Positions 13,749-16,191 of a DNA stretch of 16,191 nucleotides are shown one piece after another. This stretch comes from Actinomycetota bacterium (GTDB lineage Bacteria > Actinomycetota > Actinomycetes > Nanopelagicales > Nanopelagicaceae). The notes under the pieces were generated by a model that was not told where the DNA came from, did not search any database, and was given only the letters and a program-made list of their open reading frames with translations. Within the stretch, counting starts at the first letter, position 1; each line of letters starts with the position of its first letter. Where the stretch lies: the NCBI GenBank assembly GCA_009702845.1, contig WLHG01000007.1:1-16191 (forward strand). The letters are read 5' to 3'. The translations under genes were made by a program, and so were the position numbers.

Positions 13749-15305
13749 ATGGATGTCGGAACACTTGTAGCGCGCGCAACTCGCGCCTATTACGATCGCC
13801 CAGCAGTTGAGAGCGAAGAAGGCATCCTGACTTTTGGAGAAATTGGCGGAAGGATTTTCCAGTTATCTAGAGCTCTGCGTGCCTTAGGCCTACAAAACGA
13901 GGATCGCGTTTTAGATCTGCAGTTCAATCAGATTTCATATGTTGAGAGCGATCTAGGGATTTCTAGTGCCGGCCTTTGTCGTGTGGCGCTTAACTACCGC
14001 CTGCATCCCAATGACTGGGTTCGCATCGCTAAAGACTGCGGCGCTACGGTATTAATCGTCGATCACAAGTTCTGGGTAGAGTCCGAGCCAGTCCGAGCCT
14101 TAGTTAAACATGTGATTCTTATTCATGGAACTGAGTCAGGAGCAGTTAATTATGAGGATTTCCTTGCAGCACAATTAGCAGAACCTCTTATGCTCGCGGT
14201 GGATCCCGACTCACTAGTTTCACTCAACTATTCAAGTGGAACAACTGGAAATCCAAAGGGTGCAATCAGAACTCATCGCAATCGCATTGCAAGTTTAAAC
14301 AATATTGTTACCGATATTTTGAAACGTGTTCCAGATGAGACAGATTGCTGGATTCATGCAGGTCCGATTACGCATACCAGCGGATTATTTGTACTTCCAT
14401 ACTTTGCATTTGGAGCTAAACAGATAATTCAGGCCAAGTTTGATCCAGATGAATTTGTCAATGTGATTCAAAACCGTGGAGGTAATGCCACTGCTCTTGT
14501 GCCCACGATGATTGCACGCCTTTTGGCGATGCCTGGAATGAGCCGTGAAAAAATGGCTAATCTGCGTTTGCTTGGCTATGCAGGAGCTCCGATGACACCA
14601 GAGCATATAAAGCAATGCTATGAAACGATCACTAAGAATATGGTGCAGTACTACGGACTCGTCGAAGCGATTCCACCAGTAACTGTTCTAAGTGCAAGAG
14701 ACCACGAACTTGGACTCCTTGGAAATCCTGAACTATTAACAAGTGCTGGAAACGCTTGCATCGGTGTCGAGATTCTCATTGTCGATGAGGAGAATAAGCC
14801 TGTAGCGCTAGGTGAGATTGGCGAAGTTATTACGCGTGGAGACCACGTGATGCGTGGCTACTATGGTGCAGCTGGAATGGATGCAACCGTTACTAAAGCC
14901 GTTCGCGATGGCTGGCTACATACGGGGGATCTAGGTCGACTTGATGCCGATAATCGCCTTTATTTAGTTGATCGCAAAGGCGACATGATTATCAGCGGTG
15001 GGTACAACATCTATCCTCGTGAAATTGAAGATGTTGTAGCCGATGTCGAAGGCGTTCTTGAAGTCGCTGTAATTGGGGTTAAAGATGCAGAATGGGGCCA
15101 ACGCGTAGTTGCAATGGTCACGCTCAAGCCAGGAGTGGTTGCAACAGAGGCAGAGATTTCAGAGAAAGTGATGGCTCACTGTAAATCTAGTATGGCATCG
15201 TATAAGAAGCCAAAAACAGTTATGGTTGTCAAAGAATTTCCGTTGAACTCAACTGGAAAAATTGCCAAGAAAGTATTGCGTCAACAACTAGAGGAAAGTA
15301 AGTAG
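13749..15305 (+). CDS. AMP-forming acyl/aryl-CoA ligase (ANL superfamily)
   Basis: A 518-residue adenylate-forming ligase. The phosphate loop reads SSGTTGNPKGA (162-172). The A5 motif YYGLVEA (301-307) has Val where Thr is usual. HTGDLG (391-396) and the hinge DRKGDMIISGGYNIYP (408-423) follow, and the adenylation lysine is Lys504 in NSTGKIAKK. It activates a carboxylate with ATP to an acyl-adenylate and then to the CoA ester. Given the anthraniloyl-CoA monooxygenase in the window, candidate substrates are anthranilate, indoleacetate or another aromatic acid. Medium-chain fatty acids cannot be excluded because the N-terminal substrate pocket is not diagnostic by eye. It begins directly after the preceding stop (AAGGGA 11 bases upstream) and is followed two bases later by the mutase gene. 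Confidence 0.9.
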   Translation: MDVGTLVARATRAYYDRPAVESEEGILTFGEIGGRIFQLSRALRALGLQNEDRVLDLQFNQISYVESDLGISSAGLCRVALNYRLHPNDWVRIAKDCGATVLIVDHKFWVESEPVRALVKHVILIHGTESGAVNYEDFLAAQLAEPLMLAVDPDSLVSLNYSSGTTGNPKGAIRTHRNRIASLNNIVTDILKRVPDETDCWIHAGPITHTSGLFVLPYFAFGAKQIIQAKFDPDEFVNVIQNRGGNATALVPTMIARLLAMPGMSREKMANLRLLGYAGAPMTPEHIKQCYETITKNMVQYYGLVEAIPPVTVLSARDHELGLLGNPELLTSAGNACIGVEILIVDEENKPVALGEIGEVITRGDHVMRGYYGAAGMDATVTKAVRDGWLHTGDLGRLDADNRLYLVDRKGDMIISGGYNIYPREIEDVVADVEGVLEVAVIGVKDAEWGQRVVAMVTLKPGVVATEAEISEKVMAHCKSSMASYKKPKTVMVVKEFPLNSTGKIAKKVLRQQLEESK

Positions 15306-15307
15306 CA

Positions 15308-16191
15308 ATGACAATCGAAGAGCCTGGTAAGTATCCGTATACTCGCGGCATTAATGCCGACCCAGGCGTATGGACCATGGGTCAATATGGCGGTTTTGGT
15401 ACACCCGCTGAAACCAATGAACGCTTTCGAATCTTATTAGATCAAGGTTTAACAGGTTTTAGTGTCGCGCTAGATTTACCAACTCAACTGGGACTGGACT
15501 CTGATGACCCACTATCACTCGGCGAAGTTGGCCGTGTGGGCGTGGCAATAGATAGCTTGCGGGATATAGAGATTCTCATGGAGGGTATCCCTCTCGAAAA
15601 GATTACCCAAGTGCGTACGACGGCGAACTCAATCGGCTATATCTGGGCGGCAATGTTTATAGCACTGGCAGAACAGCGCGATATGGATCCAAATAGGTTT
15701 GGAATGTTTATTCAAAATGATGTCTTAAAAGAGTACATCGCTCGCGGAACACAGATATTTCCAGCAGAAGCCGGCTTAAAACTCTCAGTAGATGTCATTG
15801 AATATATTGCAACCAAGATCCCTCGATGGGTTTCATTAGCGATGAGCGGTTATCACATCCGTGAGTCAGGCTCAGATGCCGTGCAAGAAGTTGCGTTTAC
15901 ATTTGCAAATGCTCGTGAGTACCTTGATGCAGCGATTGCTCGCGGTGTAAGTGTTGATCAAATAGCGGCCACCTTATTTACATTTCTATCGTCAAATATT
16001 GAGTTCTTGCCGGAAATTGCTAAATTTCGCGCTGCCCGTAGGACCTGGGCTCGCTTGATTCATGAGAAATATCAGGCTCAGGATGCCGCTTCCGAGAAAC
16101 TGCGTATCTTTGCATTTACTGCCGGCTCTTCACTGACTGCTCAGCAGTCCATGAACAACGTTGTCCGCACATCGGTTGAAATGCTTGCAGC
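15308..16191 (+). CDS. Methylmalonyl-CoA-mutase-type B12-dependent acyl-CoA mutase, large subunit (3' end outside window)
   Basis: The frame is open from ATG 15308 to the right edge, giving 294 residues of the substrate-binding barrel. AGGAAAG stands about ten bases upstream and the gap to the ligase stop is two bases. Family landmarks are YPYTRGI (9-15), QYGGFGTPAETN, DLPTQLGLDSDDP, IQNDVLKEYIARGT and SGYHIRESG. In P. shermanii numbering as I recall it, Tyr89, Gln197, Arg207 (carboxylate clamp), Tyr243 and His244 are kept, so the substrate should carry a free carboxylate as succinyl/malonyl-type esters do. Unusual features are the missing MYxxR segment before WT, Gly for Arg87 (TMGQY), Phe for Thr195 (MFIQND), and TANSIGYIW in place of the common TMNGAVLP-like stretch. 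The N-terminus is short, as in two-component mutases with a separate B12 subunit. Substrate could be methylmalonyl-CoA or an aryl analogue. Confidence 0.87.
   Translation, partial: MTIEEPGKYPYTRGINADPGVWTMGQYGGFGTPAETNERFRILLDQGLTGFSVALDLPTQLGLDSDDPLSLGEVGRVGVAIDSLRDIEILMEGIPLEKITQVRTTANSIGYIWAAMFIALAEQRDMDPNRFGMFIQNDVLKEYIARGTQIFPAEAGLKLSVDVIEYIATKIPRWVSLAMSGYHIRESGSDAVQEVAFTFANAREYLDAAIARGVSVDQIAATLFTFLSSNIEFLPEIAKFRAARRTWARLIHEKYQAQDAASEKLRIFAFTAGSSLTAQQSMNNVVRTSVEMLA

Overview
The window is 16.2 kb of densely packed bacterial DNA, mid-40s percent GC by eye. It carries an aromatic-acid catabolic island in which ring degradation proceeds through coenzyme A thioesters. No rRNA, tRNA, insertion sequence, phage gene or CRISPR array is visible, and there is no transcriptional regulator gene. 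Intergenic gaps are short, several genes overlap by 1-17 bases, and purine-rich ribosome binding sites are common. The solute-binding protein has a Sec signal peptide without a lipobox cysteine. A streamlined free-living bacterium fits, possibly a low-GC planktonic actinobacterium, but this placement is a guess and nothing here fixes the phylum.

Layout. (a) 1-924 (+): 3' part of an indolepyruvate oxidoreductase beta-type subunit, open at the left edge. (b) 937-3330 (-): two-domain anthraniloyl-CoA monooxygenase/reductase (or salicylyl-CoA 5-hydroxylase type), convergent with (a). (c) A divergent intergenic region with two perfect dyads, then an SDR dehydrogenase (3461-4237, +). (d) A 161-base gap with a long closing stem and a possible Shine-Dalgarno-sequestering hairpin, then a VOC-fold protein and a complete RbsA/RbsC/RbsB-type ABC importer (4399-8378, +), ended by a strong bidirectional terminator. 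(e) Minus-strand pair 10456-8450: a thiolase followed by a BadI/MenB-type crotonase. (f) Plus-strand operon from 10551 to the right edge: SDR, Rid-family protein, ADP-forming acyl-CoA ligase, AMP-forming acyl-CoA ligase, and the start of a methylmalonyl-CoA-mutase-type large subunit that runs off the window.

How the genes could work together (inference). The monooxygenase/reductase would hydroxylate and partly reduce anthraniloyl-CoA to a non-aromatic 2-amino-5-oxocyclohexenecarboxyl-CoA. A Rid protein and SDRs could remove the amino group and adjust the keto groups. The BadI-like hydrolase would then open the alicyclic ring at the beta-keto thioester, and the thiolase would cleave later products. 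The two ligases would supply CoA esters. The flanking indolepyruvate oxidoreductase and the B12 mutase suggest the substrate may ultimately be tryptophan or indoleacetate. In anaerobic indoleacetate degradation a B12 mutase acts on 2-aminophenylsuccinyl-CoA on the way to anthraniloyl-CoA. The importer has lost the ribose-contacting residues of RbsB and may carry the growth substrate.
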